NCBI GenBank assembly: GCA_038207585.1
Contig: JBBQZP010000015.1
Span: forward strand, 1-64,000
Length of the DNA stretch: 64,000 nt
Direction of reading: 5' to 3'
Origin: JBBQZP01 sp038207585
GTDB lineage: Bacteria > Pseudomonadota > Alphaproteobacteria > Rhodobacterales > Rhodobacteraceae
Shown here: positions 10,116 to 17,402 of the stretch, in pieces
Position numbering within the stretch: the first letter of the stretch is position 1
How the letters are laid out: the number at the start of each line of letters is the position of its first letter
Program-made: the position numbers and the translations under genes
The notes under the pieces: generated by a model
Databases searched by the model: none
What the model was told of the DNA's origin: nothing
The model's input: the letters and a program-made list of their open reading frames with translations, nothing else

Positions 10116-10146
10116 AACATGGGGCCTCCAGTAACAGGAAGGTCAA
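10116..10146 (-). promoter_or_regulatory. CueR-type promoter/operator of copA-cueR
   Basis: On the minus strand, TTGACC (10146-10141) and CATGTT (10121-10116) are separated by 19 nt, the over-long spacing characteristic of MerR-family activated promoters. Inside the spacer, ACCTTCC and GGAGGCC are 7 nt apart, resembling the CueR dyad (ACCTTCC-N7-GGAAGGT) with an imperfect right arm. The predicted start of transcription is about 12 nt before the copA ATG. Basis: sequence read directly; consensus from established CueR knowledge. Confidence 0.8.
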
Positions 10147-10193
10147 GCCCCGCCGATCACGTCTTCGCGCAGGGGCCTGCAAAAGGGCCAAAG

Positions 10194-10235
10194 ATCTGCC
10201 AGATTGACCTTGACGGCGCGGCACGACTGGCAGAT
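10194..10235 (+). promoter_or_regulatory. Inverted repeat upstream of copZ (leader hairpin or operator)
   Basis: ATCTGCCAG (10194-10202) and CTGGCAGAT (10227-10235) form a perfect 9-bp inverted repeat with a 24-nt loop. It ends about 15 nt before the copZ ribosome-binding site. The loop holds a TTGACC hexamer (10204-10209) without a convincing -10 partner. It may be an operator or an mRNA leader structure; the sequence does not decide. Confidence 0.4.
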
Positions 10236-10262
10236 TTCACCCAGGAAAAAAAGGAGCAGACG

Positions 10263-10469
10263 ATGACCACACTTTCCATTCCCGACATGCATTGCGAAGG
10301 CTGCACGGCATCAGTCGCGCGGGCGCTGACCCCGATCGAAGGCGTCAGTGGCGTGATCGTCGATCTTGGCACGCACACAGCGACCGTCGCAGGCGACGCC
10401 GCCACCGAAAAACTGATCGCGGCGCTGGGTCGGATCGGCTTTCCCGCCTCGGTTGCGTCGGCCCTGTAA
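10263..10469 (+). CDS. copZ: Copper chaperone, heavy-metal-associated domain protein
   Basis: This 68-residue single HMA domain (beta-alpha-beta-beta-alpha-beta ferredoxin-like fold) carries the metal motif MHCEGC near residue 9. In the family such proteins deliver Cu(I) to CopA. AAGGAG lies 7 nt before the ATG. The frame stays open about 48 codons upstream but without HMA similarity. The gene is divergent from copA-cueR across a 166-nt region holding the CueR-type promoter and a 9-bp inverted repeat. A GMTC variant (MHCEGC in place of GMTCASC) is normal for stand-alone chaperones. Confidence 0.88.
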   Translation: MTTLSIPDMHCEGCTASVARALTPIEGVSGVIVDLGTHTATVAGDAATEKLIAALGRIGFPASVASAL

Positions 10470-10673
10470 GTTGCGCCAATTATGCCGAATCGCACGGAAA
10501 ATTGTGAACTCGTCTACCGAACTTTCTTGTGCGGATAATCCAGCCCGCTTAATTTGTCTTGAAACTGTCACAGATTCGACCTGTCGCGACCGCAAAGGCC
10601 CGGCAGCATTCTACCAAGTGCCGTGATCCGTAATCGCCTTTCGGCGCAAAAGCCAAAACCTTTGGAGCAGACA

Positions 10674-10808
10674 ATGGCTAAATCTCCGTCGACCACACCG
10701 CAGCAAGGGGGCACCTCAACGCCCCCACAGCAACAGGGCCAGCAAGCCCCGGCGCCGACCCAGCAACAGGGCGGCCAACCGATCTATCGCGACTGGGCCG
10801 CGTTCTAA
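10674..10808 (+). CDS. Small Gln/Pro-rich hypothetical protein (44 aa)
   Basis: A 44-residue reading frame starts at ATG 10674 behind GGAG (spacing 8 nt). The protein is almost entirely Gln, Pro, Gly, Thr and Ala, with PQQ/PQQQ/TQQQ runs, and ends in the hydrophobic, aromatic tail YRDWAAF. No signal peptide or membrane helix is visible and I recognise no family. The ribosome-binding site, the isolated position between copZ and a TfoX-domain gene, and the non-random composition argue that it is real. Homologue conservation would be needed to confirm it. A low-complexity body with a conserved-looking C-terminal tail could be a protein-interaction tether. Confidence 0.5.
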   Translation: MAKSPSTTPQQGGTSTPPQQQGQQAPAPTQQQGGQPIYRDWAAF

Positions 10809-10821
10809 GCGCTTTACGCTT

Positions 10822-10837
10822 GAGCCTGCGGCGCGAG
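10822..10837 (+). repeat. Truncated copy of the 5' part of repeat family B
   Basis: The 16 nt GAGCCTGCGGCGCGAG here are identical to 24019-24034, where they run straight into the GTATTT...ATGAAG element. At this site the second half is absent. Confidence 0.45.
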
Positions 10838-10870
10838 GGACTAGGCTGACGTGGCAACAACAGGCCCGCC

Positions 10871-11203
10871 ATGCCCGAACCCATTTCGTCGATCCGCAAT
10901 CTTGGCCCCGCGACAGAGGCATCCTTTCATCGCGCCGGAATCATGTCTGCCGAAGAATTGCGCGACATCGGCGCGGATGCAGCCTATCTGCGCTTGCTGC
11001 AATCGGGCACTGCCGCGCATTTCATCGGATATTACGTGCTGGTCATGGCCCTGCAAGGACGCCCGTGGAATGATTGCAAGGGCGCAGAAAAAGCGAACCT
11101 GCGCGTCAGGTTCGATGCATTGAAGGCCCAATCCGGCACAAACGCGCGGTCCGAACTGGAGGCTGCGCTGAACCTGTTTGGCGTGATCGAGCGGCGGCGC
11201 TGA
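10871..11203 (+). CDS. TfoX C-terminal-domain protein
   Basis: This 110-residue protein consists essentially of a TfoX/Sxy C-terminal domain. ISSIRNLGPATEASFHRAGI followed by SAEELRDIGADAAYLRLL resembles the helix-hairpin-helix-like pattern of TfoX_C. The N-terminal TfoX domain found in competence regulators is absent, so a role in natural transformation cannot be assumed. Stand-alone TfoX_C proteins are common in Rhodobacterales with unknown function. The start ATG at 10871 is the only sensible one. Downstream lies a repeat-A double palindrome and then convergent ndk. Confidence 0.75.
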   Translation: MPEPISSIRNLGPATEASFHRAGIMSAEELRDIGADAAYLRLLQSGTAAHFIGYYVLVMALQGRPWNDCKGAEKANLRVRFDALKAQSGTNARSELEAALNLFGVIERRR

Positions 11204-11206
11204 TCC

Positions 11207-11250
11207 AAAATTCTTCGAAGAATTTTGCAAAAGTTTTCCAAAACTTTTGG
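11207..11250. repeat. Repeat A copy 1 (tandem double palindrome)
   Basis: Palindrome 1 (11207-11226) is AAAATTCTTC plus its exact complement. Palindrome 2 (11228-11250) has arms AAAAGTTTT and AAAACTTTT around CC. They are separated by 1-2 nt. The element sits between the convergent ends of the TfoX-domain gene and ndk. The same architecture recurs at 15279, 35564 and 52141. Confidence 0.85.
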
Positions 11251-11271
11251 TCCCTTCATCCATACCGCACG

Positions 11272-11300
11272 AAAAAACCGGCTCCGTTGCCAGAGCCGGT
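11272..11300 (-). terminator. Intrinsic terminator of ndk
   Basis: On the minus strand, ACCGGCTC and GAGCCGGT form a perfect 8-bp stem with an 8-nt loop, directly followed by six T residues. It starts 21 nt after the ndk stop codon. Confidence 0.85.
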
Positions 11301-11321
11301 CTTTGCCTTGCGCTGTCGGGG

Positions 11322-11744
11322 TTAGCCGACCAGTTCAAGACCCGAGAAAAAGAACGAAATCTCACGCGCGGCCGAGGCTTCGCTGTCGGACCCGTGGACC
11401 GAGTTCTCACCAACCGACAACGCGAAATCCTTGCGGATCGTGCCGTCAGCGGCATTGGCTGGGTTGGTGGCCCCCATGACGTCGCGGTTTTTCAGGATGG
11501 CGCCGTCGCCTTCCAGAACCTGCACAACGACCGGTTCGGATGCCATGAACTCGCAAAGCTCGCCGTAAAAGCCGCGCTCGCTATGTTCGGCGTAAAACTG
11601 GCCCGCTTGTGCGGCACTCAGATGGATGCGCTTTTGTGCGACGATGCGCAGACCGGCTTCCTCGAACTTGGCGTTGATCTTGCCGGTAAGGTTGCGCTTG
11701 GTTGCGTCGGGTTTGATGATTGAAAGCGTGCGTTCCGTGGCCAT
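11322..11744 (-). CDS. ndk: Nucleoside-diphosphate kinase
   Basis: This 140-residue cytoplasmic enzyme transfers the gamma-phosphate from ATP to nucleoside diphosphates. ERTLSIIKPDATKRNL is the N-terminal family signature, and ENSVHGSDS carries the phosphorylated active-site His (about residue 117). Length is exactly that of bacterial Ndk. The frame is open 27 codons upstream, but the start MATERT follows GGAGAGG at proper spacing. It is monocistronic, with its own T-run terminator, and convergent to the TfoX-domain gene. Confidence 0.98.
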   Translation of the reverse strand: MATERTLSIIKPDATKRNLTGKINAKFEEAGLRIVAQKRIHLSAAQAGQFYAEHSERGFYGELCEFMASEPVVVQVLEGDGAILKNRDVMGATNPANAADGTIRKDFALSVGENSVHGSDSEASAAREISFFFSGLELVG

Positions 11745-11945
11745 GATGCCTCTCCAGGTAACTTGGCGCGGACCCCTGCCCGCGCCTGTTTCTTGCGCGG
11801 CCCTGCTAACACGCGCCCCCCGCATTGAAAAGCGGGGCCGCGAAAATCATGTGACGCGCCGCTTTCGCCCCGAATTGCCGTTCGCCCCCCGTGAAAGCCG
11901 TTCACCCGTTGACGCCGCCTGCGCCTTCGGGCAAGGGCTGGCCCC

Positions 11946-13796
11946 ATGCTGCGCATCAATGACATCACATATTCGGTCGAAGGCCGCCCGCTGCTTGTGG
12001 GTGCCTCGGCCTCGATCCCCGCCGGTCACAAGGTGGGCCTTGTCGGCCGCAACGGCACCGGCAAGACTACGCTTTTCCGCCTGATCCGTGGCGAGTTGGC
12101 GTTGGAGGGCGGCGATATCTCGCTGCCGTCCAGGTCCCGCATCGGCGGCGTGGCGCAAGAGGTGCCGTCGTCCTCGACCTCGCTTCTGGAGACGGTGTTG
12201 GAGGCTGATACCGAACGTGCGGCTCTGCTGGCCGAGGCCGACACCGCCACCGATCCGCACCGGATTGCCGATATCCAGCAACGCCTGACTGACATTGATG
12301 CCTGGTCGGCCGAGGGGCGCGCCTCCAGCATCCTCAAAGGGCTGGGCTTTGACGCCGAGGCGCAACTGCGCCCCTGTTCCGATTTTTCGGGCGGCTGGCG
12401 GATGCGGGTCGCCTTGGCGGGGGTGCTGTTCGCGCAGCCCGATCTGTTGCTGCTGGACGAACCGACAAACTACCTTGATCTGGAAGGTGCGTTGTGGCTG
12501 GAGGCGTATCTTCAGAAATACCCTCACACCGTCATCATCATCAGCCACGACCGCGGCCTGCTGAACCGCGCCGTGCAAGGCATCCTGCATCTGGACGAGA
12601 AAAAGCTGACCTACTGGTCCGGCCCCTATGACCAGTTCGCGCGCCAGATGATGGAACGCCGCGCGGTCCTGCAGGCCGAGGCGAAAAAGCAGGAAGCGCG
12701 GCGCGCCCATCTGCAAAGTTTCGTTGACCGCTTCAAGGCCAAGGCATCGAAAGCCGTGCAGGCGCAAAGCCGCGTCAAGATGCTTGAAAAGATGACCACG
12801 ATCACGCCGCCGGAAGAGGCGAAAAAGCAGGTCTTCACCTTTCCCGCGCCCGAGGAATTGTCGCCCCCCATCATCAACATGGAAAATGCGGCCGTGGGCT
12901 ATGGCGGCCCGCCGGTCCTGAAACACCTCAGCCTGCGGATTGATCAGGATGACCGGATCGCCCTTCTTGGTCGCAACGGTGAGGGGAAGTCTACGCTTTC
13001 CAAGCTCTTGGCAGGCAAACTTAAAGCGATGCAGGGCAGCCTTACCCAATCATCCAAACTGCGCATCGGCTATTTCGCCCAGCATCAGGTGGATGAGTTG
13101 CACATCGACGAAACACCCCTGCAACACATCCAGCGTCTGCGCCCCACCGAAGGCCAGCCCCGCCTGCGCGCGCGACTTGCCGGCTTTGGCCTGATGGCGG
13201 ATCAGGCCGAAACCGCCGTAGGCCGGCTGTCGGGTGGCCAGAAAGCGCGCCTGTCGCTTTTGCTGGCCACCATTGACGCGCCGCATCTGCTCATTCTGGA
13301 CGAACCGACCAACCACCTGGATATGGAAAGCCGCGAGGCGCTGGTCGAGGCGCTGACGATCTACACCGGCGCCGTGATCCTTGTCAGCCACGACATGCAC
13401 CTTCTGTCGCTGGTGGCGGACCGGCTGTGGCTGGTCAAGGGCGGCGCAGTCACCCCTTACGCCGAAGACCTTGAAACCTACCGCGCGCAGCTTCTGGCGG
13501 GCGACGAGCCGGAAAAGCCCAAAGCCGCGCCTGTCGAAAAGGCCAAAAAGATCAGCCGCGAAGACCGCCTGGCCGCCAAGGCCGAGGTTCGCAAATGCGA
13601 GGAACGCCTCGACAAACTGAACGAGATGCGCGACCGTCTGGCCAGGAAACTTGCGGACCCTGCCCTTTACGAACCAGGCCGGGGTCAGGAATCCGCAACC
13701 TGGCAAAAGAAATACGCCGAGGTGATGGAGGCATTGGACAAGGCCGAAGCTCTGTGGCTCAAGGCGCAGGAAAAACTTGAACTGGCCGAGGCGTAG
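11946..13796 (+). CDS. ABC-F family ATP-binding protein
   Basis: This 616-residue protein has two ABC ATPase domains and no membrane segment. Walker A motifs are GRNGTGKTT (residues 34-42) and GRNGEGKST (near 340). Signature motifs are FSGGWRMR and LSGGQKARL, and the Walker B segments LLLDEPTNYLD and LILDEPTNHLD are typical of ABC-F. A charged linker sits between the domains and a Lys/Glu-rich coiled coil ends the protein (about 535-616). ABC-F proteins bind the ribosome (EttA, YheS, Uup types). The layout is closest to YheS/Uup, but I cannot pick the subfamily by eye. No antibiotic-resistance role is implied. Confidence 0.93.
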   Translation: MLRINDITYSVEGRPLLVGASASIPAGHKVGLVGRNGTGKTTLFRLIRGELALEGGDISLPSRSRIGGVAQEVPSSSTSLLETVLEADTERAALLAEADTATDPHRIADIQQRLTDIDAWSAEGRASSILKGLGFDAEAQLRPCSDFSGGWRMRVALAGVLFAQPDLLLLDEPTNYLDLEGALWLEAYLQKYPHTVIIISHDRGLLNRAVQGILHLDEKKLTYWSGPYDQFARQMMERRAVLQAEAKKQEARRAHLQSFVDRFKAKASKAVQAQSRVKMLEKMTTITPPEEAKKQVFTFPAPEELSPPIINMENAAVGYGGPPVLKHLSLRIDQDDRIALLGRNGEGKSTLSKLLAGKLKAMQGSLTQSSKLRIGYFAQHQVDELHIDETPLQHIQRLRPTEGQPRLRARLAGFGLMADQAETAVGRLSGGQKARLSLLLATIDAPHLLILDEPTNHLDMESREALVEALTIYTGAVILVSHDMHLLSLVADRLWLVKGGAVTPYAEDLETYRAQLLAGDEPEKPKAAPVEKAKKISREDRLAAKAEVRKCEERLDKLNEMRDRLARKLADPALYEPGRGQESATWQKKYAEVMEALDKAEALWLKAQEKLELAEA

Positions 13797-13871
13797 GATG
13801 CCGCGTTTCGAACAAGCGGGGCGCAGGCCACGGTGTTCTGAAACCGGGCACGGGCATGGAAGGACAGACGT

Positions 13872-14489
13872 ATGGACACGGCCTTCCTGATCACCGCCTT
13901 CGCCACGCTTTTCGTGGTGATTGATCCTCCCGGCCTGATCCCGATGTTCATCGCGCTGACGCCCGGCATGTCCGCCGAACGCCGCCGCGCTATCGGCCTG
14001 CGCGCTTGCCTGATCGCCATCGCCCTGCTGACCGTGTTCGGCCTTGCGGGCGAGGCGGTGCTGACCTTCATCGGAATCTCAATGCCCGCTTTCCGCATCT
14101 CGGGCGGCATATTGCTGTTCCTCACCGCCCTCGACATGCTCTTTGAACGCCGCACCCAGCGGCGTGAGGGGCAGACGGCCGATCACGACCACGATCCGTC
14201 GGTGTTTCCACTGGCGATGCCACTGATCGCAGGCCCCGGAGCGATGACCACGATGATCCTGCTGGTCGGCCAGTCCGGCCCTGGCTGGTCGGGCACCCTT
14301 GCCGTGCATCTGGTGATGATCGCCACCGTGGCCTGCGCCTTTGCGCTGTTTCTGATCGCAGGTCCGCTGGAACGCCTTCTGGGCCGCACCGGCAATCTGG
14401 TGATCACGCGGCTTCTGGGGATGCTGCTTGCCGCCCTGTCTGTGCAATTCGTGATCGACGGCGTCCGGCAAACCGGTCTGATCGGCTGA
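13872..14489 (+). CDS. MarC-family integral membrane protein
   Basis: This 205-residue protein has about six hydrophobic helices. The family-typical segments FVVIDPPGLIPMFIALT near the N-terminus and PLAMPLIAGPGAMTTMILL in the middle mark it as MarC/YhgN-like. Its function is unknown; the historical link of MarC to multiple antibiotic resistance was not upheld. It starts 75 nt after the ABC-F stop behind AAGGACAG and runs in the same direction as the protease gene after it, so the three may be co-transcribed. Confidence 0.9.
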   Translation: MDTAFLITAFATLFVVIDPPGLIPMFIALTPGMSAERRRAIGLRACLIAIALLTVFGLAGEAVLTFIGISMPAFRISGGILLFLTALDMLFERRTQRREGQTADHDHDPSVFPLAMPLIAGPGAMTTMILLVGQSGPGWSGTLAVHLVMIATVACAFALFLIAGPLERLLGRTGNLVITRLLGMLLAALSVQFVIDGVRQTGLIG

Positions 14490-14556
14490 TCCCCGTTGCG
14501 AAAGCACTGCCGCCCCCCTACCTTTGGTGGGTAACACCCAGAAAGCCCGCGCCAGA

Positions 14557-15141
14557 ATGCCCCAGTTGGACAGCGATACCCTTGGCCGCCTGAGCTATCT
14601 TCTGATCCTCCTTGTCGCCGTGTCGGGCTGGGTCATCATCGAATACCGCACCCGCATCGGCTTTGCCCTGCGCACAGGCCTTGCCTGGGGGATGATCTTT
14701 CTGGGGGTGATGGCAGGCTTCGGCGTCTGGAACGACATGCGCGCCCAGATCATGCCCCTGCAATCGGTCGGCGAAGGCGGCACGATCGAGGTGCCCCGCG
14801 CAGCCGACGGCCACTATTACCTGACACTGGATATCGCCGGAACACCGGTAGAGTTCATGGCCGATACCGGTGCAAGCAACGTGGTGCTCAGCCGGCAGGA
14901 CGCCCGCTTGCTTGGCATCGACACAGAAACGCTGCGCTATCTGGGCGAGGCCAGCACAGCAAACGGAATCGTCCGAACCGCGCGTGTCAAACTCTCGGAC
15001 GTCAGCCTTGGCCCGGTGTCGGACCGGACCATGAACGCCTATGTCAACGACGGCGAAATGGACGGCTCACTTCTGGGAATGGATTATCTGGGCCGGTTCG
15101 ACATCTCGATCCGTGGCAACAAGATGGTGCTGACCCGCTGA
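14557..15141 (+). CDS. Membrane-anchored retropepsin-like aspartic protease (clan AA)
   Basis: This 194-residue protein has two N-terminal transmembrane helices (about residues 10-27 and 36-55) followed by a single-lobe retropepsin domain. The catalytic motif is FMADTGASNVVLS, and the C-terminal GSLLGMDYLGRFD matches the flap/ILG region of the TIGR02281-type family. Such proteins must dimerise to form the active site. The domain would face the periplasm; physiological substrates are unknown. The start MPQLDS at 14557 is preferred over one 11 codons upstream because it begins just before the hydrophobic anchor, although no strong ribosome-binding site is seen. Confidence 0.85.
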   Translation: MPQLDSDTLGRLSYLLILLVAVSGWVIIEYRTRIGFALRTGLAWGMIFLGVMAGFGVWNDMRAQIMPLQSVGEGGTIEVPRAADGHYYLTLDIAGTPVEFMADTGASNVVLSRQDARLLGIDTETLRYLGEASTANGIVRTARVKLSDVSLGPVSDRTMNAYVNDGEMDGSLLGMDYLGRFDISIRGNKMVLTR

Positions 15142-15184
15142 TTCCCAGTTCCGGCAGATCGCCCGCTGCCTTCCGGCGCCAACC

Positions 15185-15211
15185 CTTTCATTTTGACAAA
15201 AAATATCCTCG
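15185..15211 (-). repeat. Repeat B copy 1 (divergent)
   Basis: Read on the minus strand this contains GAGGATATTTTTTG followed by CAAAATGAAAG, a diverged version of the GAGTATTT...ATGAAG element. It is preceded, as in the copy at 24019, by a GAGCCT-CGGCG block. It shares the 172-nt gap between the protease gene and holC with a repeat A copy. Confidence 0.5.
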
Positions 15212-15278
15212 CCGAAGGCTCGCCCTGCACGGCTTGCGCTACCGCACAAAGCTCCCAACACCGGTCACCCCGGGCGCA

Positions 15279-15324
15279 AAAATTCTTGCAAAGAATTTTG
15301 CAAAATCCTTGCTTCAAGGATTTT
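15279..15324. repeat. Repeat A copy 2 (tandem double palindrome)
   Basis: Arms AAAATTCTT (15279-15287) and AAGAATTTT (15291-15299), then AAAATCCTT (15302-15310) and AAGGATTTT (15316-15324). The second palindrome overlaps the 3' end of holC and supplies its last codons and stop. Confidence 0.8.
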
Positions 15325-15793
15325 CGGCACCCGGCTTCGGGTGCTCGGCCTTCATCTGCCAGCGCCCGCCCTCCTCGCCCCAGTATTGGGCGGCATGCCC
15401 GGCGCGGGTCAGGGTCAGCCATTGGGCGCGCGCATCCGCCACCGCTGCTTCGTCATTGCCGTCAAAAAACACCCAGACCCGCTCCATCGCGGCGATCTCG
15501 GCGTCGGTCACGGCGGCCCCGTCCACCAGCATCAGGGCGCGCGCGCCGTTGCTGGCCGCGCCCTTGCCCAAAAGCACCGGCTGATCCGCATCCTGCGCGA
15601 CGCCCGTCACCCCGTGCGGCAGAAACTCCGGCGCAGGCACCAGCCAGAGTGCTGCATCCAGTCCCGCAAGGCGTGCCGCATCGGTGCCGCGCACCATCAC
15701 GCGCCAGTCCCGATCAAGCGCGCGGCCTGCGATCAGGCCGATGGTGTCGGGCAGCGGCGACCGGGTCAGATGATAGAACAGCAAAAGGCCCAT
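15314..15793 (-). CDS. holC: DNA polymerase III chi subunit
   Basis: This 159-residue protein is the clamp-loader-associated chi subunit that links the replicase to single-strand-binding protein. The N-terminal FYHLTRSPLPDTI and the block RVMVRGTDAARLAGLDAALW fit the HolC family, as does VWVFFDGND. It starts immediately after the pepA stop codon (TGA-ATG, no gap), so it is translationally coupled to pepA, a common arrangement in proteobacteria. Its final residues ENP and the stop codon are encoded by one arm of repeat A, implying the repeat reshaped the C-terminus. Confidence 0.92.
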   Translation of the reverse strand: MGLLLFYHLTRSPLPDTIGLIAGRALDRDWRVMVRGTDAARLAGLDAALWLVPAPEFLPHGVTGVAQDADQPVLLGKGAASNGARALMLVDGAAVTDAEIAAMERVWVFFDGNDEAAVADARAQWLTLTRAGHAAQYWGEEGGRWQMKAEHPKPGAENP

Positions 15794-17263
15794 TCAGCCC
15801 TCGTATCCATCCCGGATCAGACGGTTCAGCGCCATCACACCCCAGCCCGTCGCCCCTTTGGGGGCAAGGGTAGTGTCAGATTTCACCAGTGCCGTGCCCG
15901 CGATATCCAGATGGCACCACGGCATCCCCGGTTTGACAAATCGTTGCAGGAAATGCGCGGCAATCGTTGCCCCGCCATCACGCCCGCCGACGTTCATCAT
16001 GTCGGCGATGCGGGATTTCAGCTTGGCGTCATGGGCCTCGTGCATCGGCATGCGCCATGCGCCTTCACCCTCGGCCCCGGCGGCTTTCAGAAACGCCGCA
16101 CAGAACGCATCGTCGTTTGAAAACACGCCGGTATGTTCATGCCCCAGCGCCACGATGATCGCCCCGGTCAGGGTGGCCAGATTGATCATGCCCACCGGTT
16201 TGAACCGTTCCTGCGCATACCAAAGCACATCGGCCAGAACCAGACGGCCCTCGGCATCGGTGTTGATCACCTCGATCGTGTCGCCCTTCATCGAGCGCAC
16301 CACATCGCCGGGACGCTGCGCGCGCCCGTCGGGCATGTTTTCGACCAGCCCCACCAGCCCCACGACATTGGCCTTCGATTTGCGCAGCGCCAGCGTGCGC
16401 ATGACGCCCGCCACAACCGCGGCGCCGCCCATATCCATCGTCATCTCTTCCATCCCGCCCGCAGGCTTGATGGAAATGCCGCCGGTGTCAAAGACCACAC
16501 CCTTGCCCACCAGCGCCAGCGGGGCCGCGTCTTTTGCACCCCCGCGCCACTGCATGACGACCACCTTCGACGGGCTTTCCGACCCCTGCCCGACCCCCAA
16601 AAGCGCCCCCATGCCCAGTTTGGCAAGCTCGGCTTCTTCCAGTATCTCGACCTCGAGCCCGAGTTCCTGCATGGCGGCAAGGCGGGCGGCGAAATCGTCG
16701 GTGGTCAGAATATTGGCAGGTTCATTCACCAGATCGCGGGTGAAGAACACGCCTTCGGCCAGTGCGGCCATCGGGGCGGCCTCGGCGGCCACGGATTCCG
16801 GGGCCGCGACCATCATCGTGACCGGGCCGGGTTCGGTCTGCTCGCCCGTCTTGTGGGGGGTGAACTGATAGGCCCGCATCGCGATGCCGAAAGACACATC
16901 CGCCGCGCGCAGGGTGGCATCGGCCAGAACCAGCGTGCCGTCCTTGGACAAGGCCCGCCCGATGCTGCCGCCAGCCTTGCGCGCTTCTGCCACCGGCGCG
17001 CGCCGGTCCAGCCGCACCAGTTGCACGCTTTGTGCTGCAAGCCCGGCGGGCCAGGCAAAATCCTGCGCGTCACCGGGCTTGAGTGCGGCAAAGGCGTCGG
17101 ACGCCGCAAAGCGCGACAAAGCACCCTTCATCAGACGGTCAAGCCTGCGCGCGGCGGGCGACAGCGCCCCTTCCTTGCCCGCAAAGGCCACGATGCGCCC
17201 TTTTGCCTCGGCCAGCACGGCGTTATCGGTTTCACGAAAGTCGATTGCAACGGGATGTGGCAT
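15794..17263 (-). CDS. pepA: Leucyl aminopeptidase (M17)
   Basis: This 489-residue di-metal aminopeptidase removes N-terminal residues from peptides in the cytoplasm. The metal/catalytic block GKGVVFDTGGISIKPAGGMEEMTMDMGGAAVV contains the Lys and Asp ligands, and NTDAEGRLVLADVLWYA is the M17 signature. Length fits PepA. The start MPHPVA at 17263 (GGAG 7 nt upstream) is preferred over an ATG 20 codons earlier. It is divergent from lptF across 139 nt and leads the pepA-holC pair. Confidence 0.96.
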   Translation of the reverse strand: MPHPVAIDFRETDNAVLAEAKGRIVAFAGKEGALSPAARRLDRLMKGALSRFAASDAFAALKPGDAQDFAWPAGLAAQSVQLVRLDRRAPVAEARKAGGSIGRALSKDGTLVLADATLRAADVSFGIAMRAYQFTPHKTGEQTEPGPVTMMVAAPESVAAEAAPMAALAEGVFFTRDLVNEPANILTTDDFAARLAAMQELGLEVEILEEAELAKLGMGALLGVGQGSESPSKVVVMQWRGGAKDAAPLALVGKGVVFDTGGISIKPAGGMEEMTMDMGGAAVVAGVMRTLALRKSKANVVGLVGLVENMPDGRAQRPGDVVRSMKGDTIEVINTDAEGRLVLADVLWYAQERFKPVGMINLATLTGAIIVALGHEHTGVFSNDDAFCAAFLKAAGAEGEGAWRMPMHEAHDAKLKSRIADMMNVGGRDGGATIAAHFLQRFVKPGMPWCHLDIAGTALVKSDTTLAPKGATGWGVMALNRLIRDGYEG

Positions 17264-17402
17264 CAAAGGGCTCCGGCTGGAAATGGCAGGGTTCCGCATG
17301 ACGCTATCCGCCACGGCAGGCAAAGGCCAGATAGCAGTTTTCCCGGCCCGAAAATTGGGCTAGCGTCTGGGCCAATCAAGAAACCGGAGCCGGGGAGCGG
17401 GC

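Noticed and set aside
10204..10234. Second CueR-type promoter directed at copZ
   Set aside because: TTGACC is present, but at 19 nt the -10 position reads GGCAGA and no dyad lies in the spacer.
11847..13049. 400-codon minus-strand frame opposite the ABC-F gene
   Set aside because: Shadow frame, no motif.
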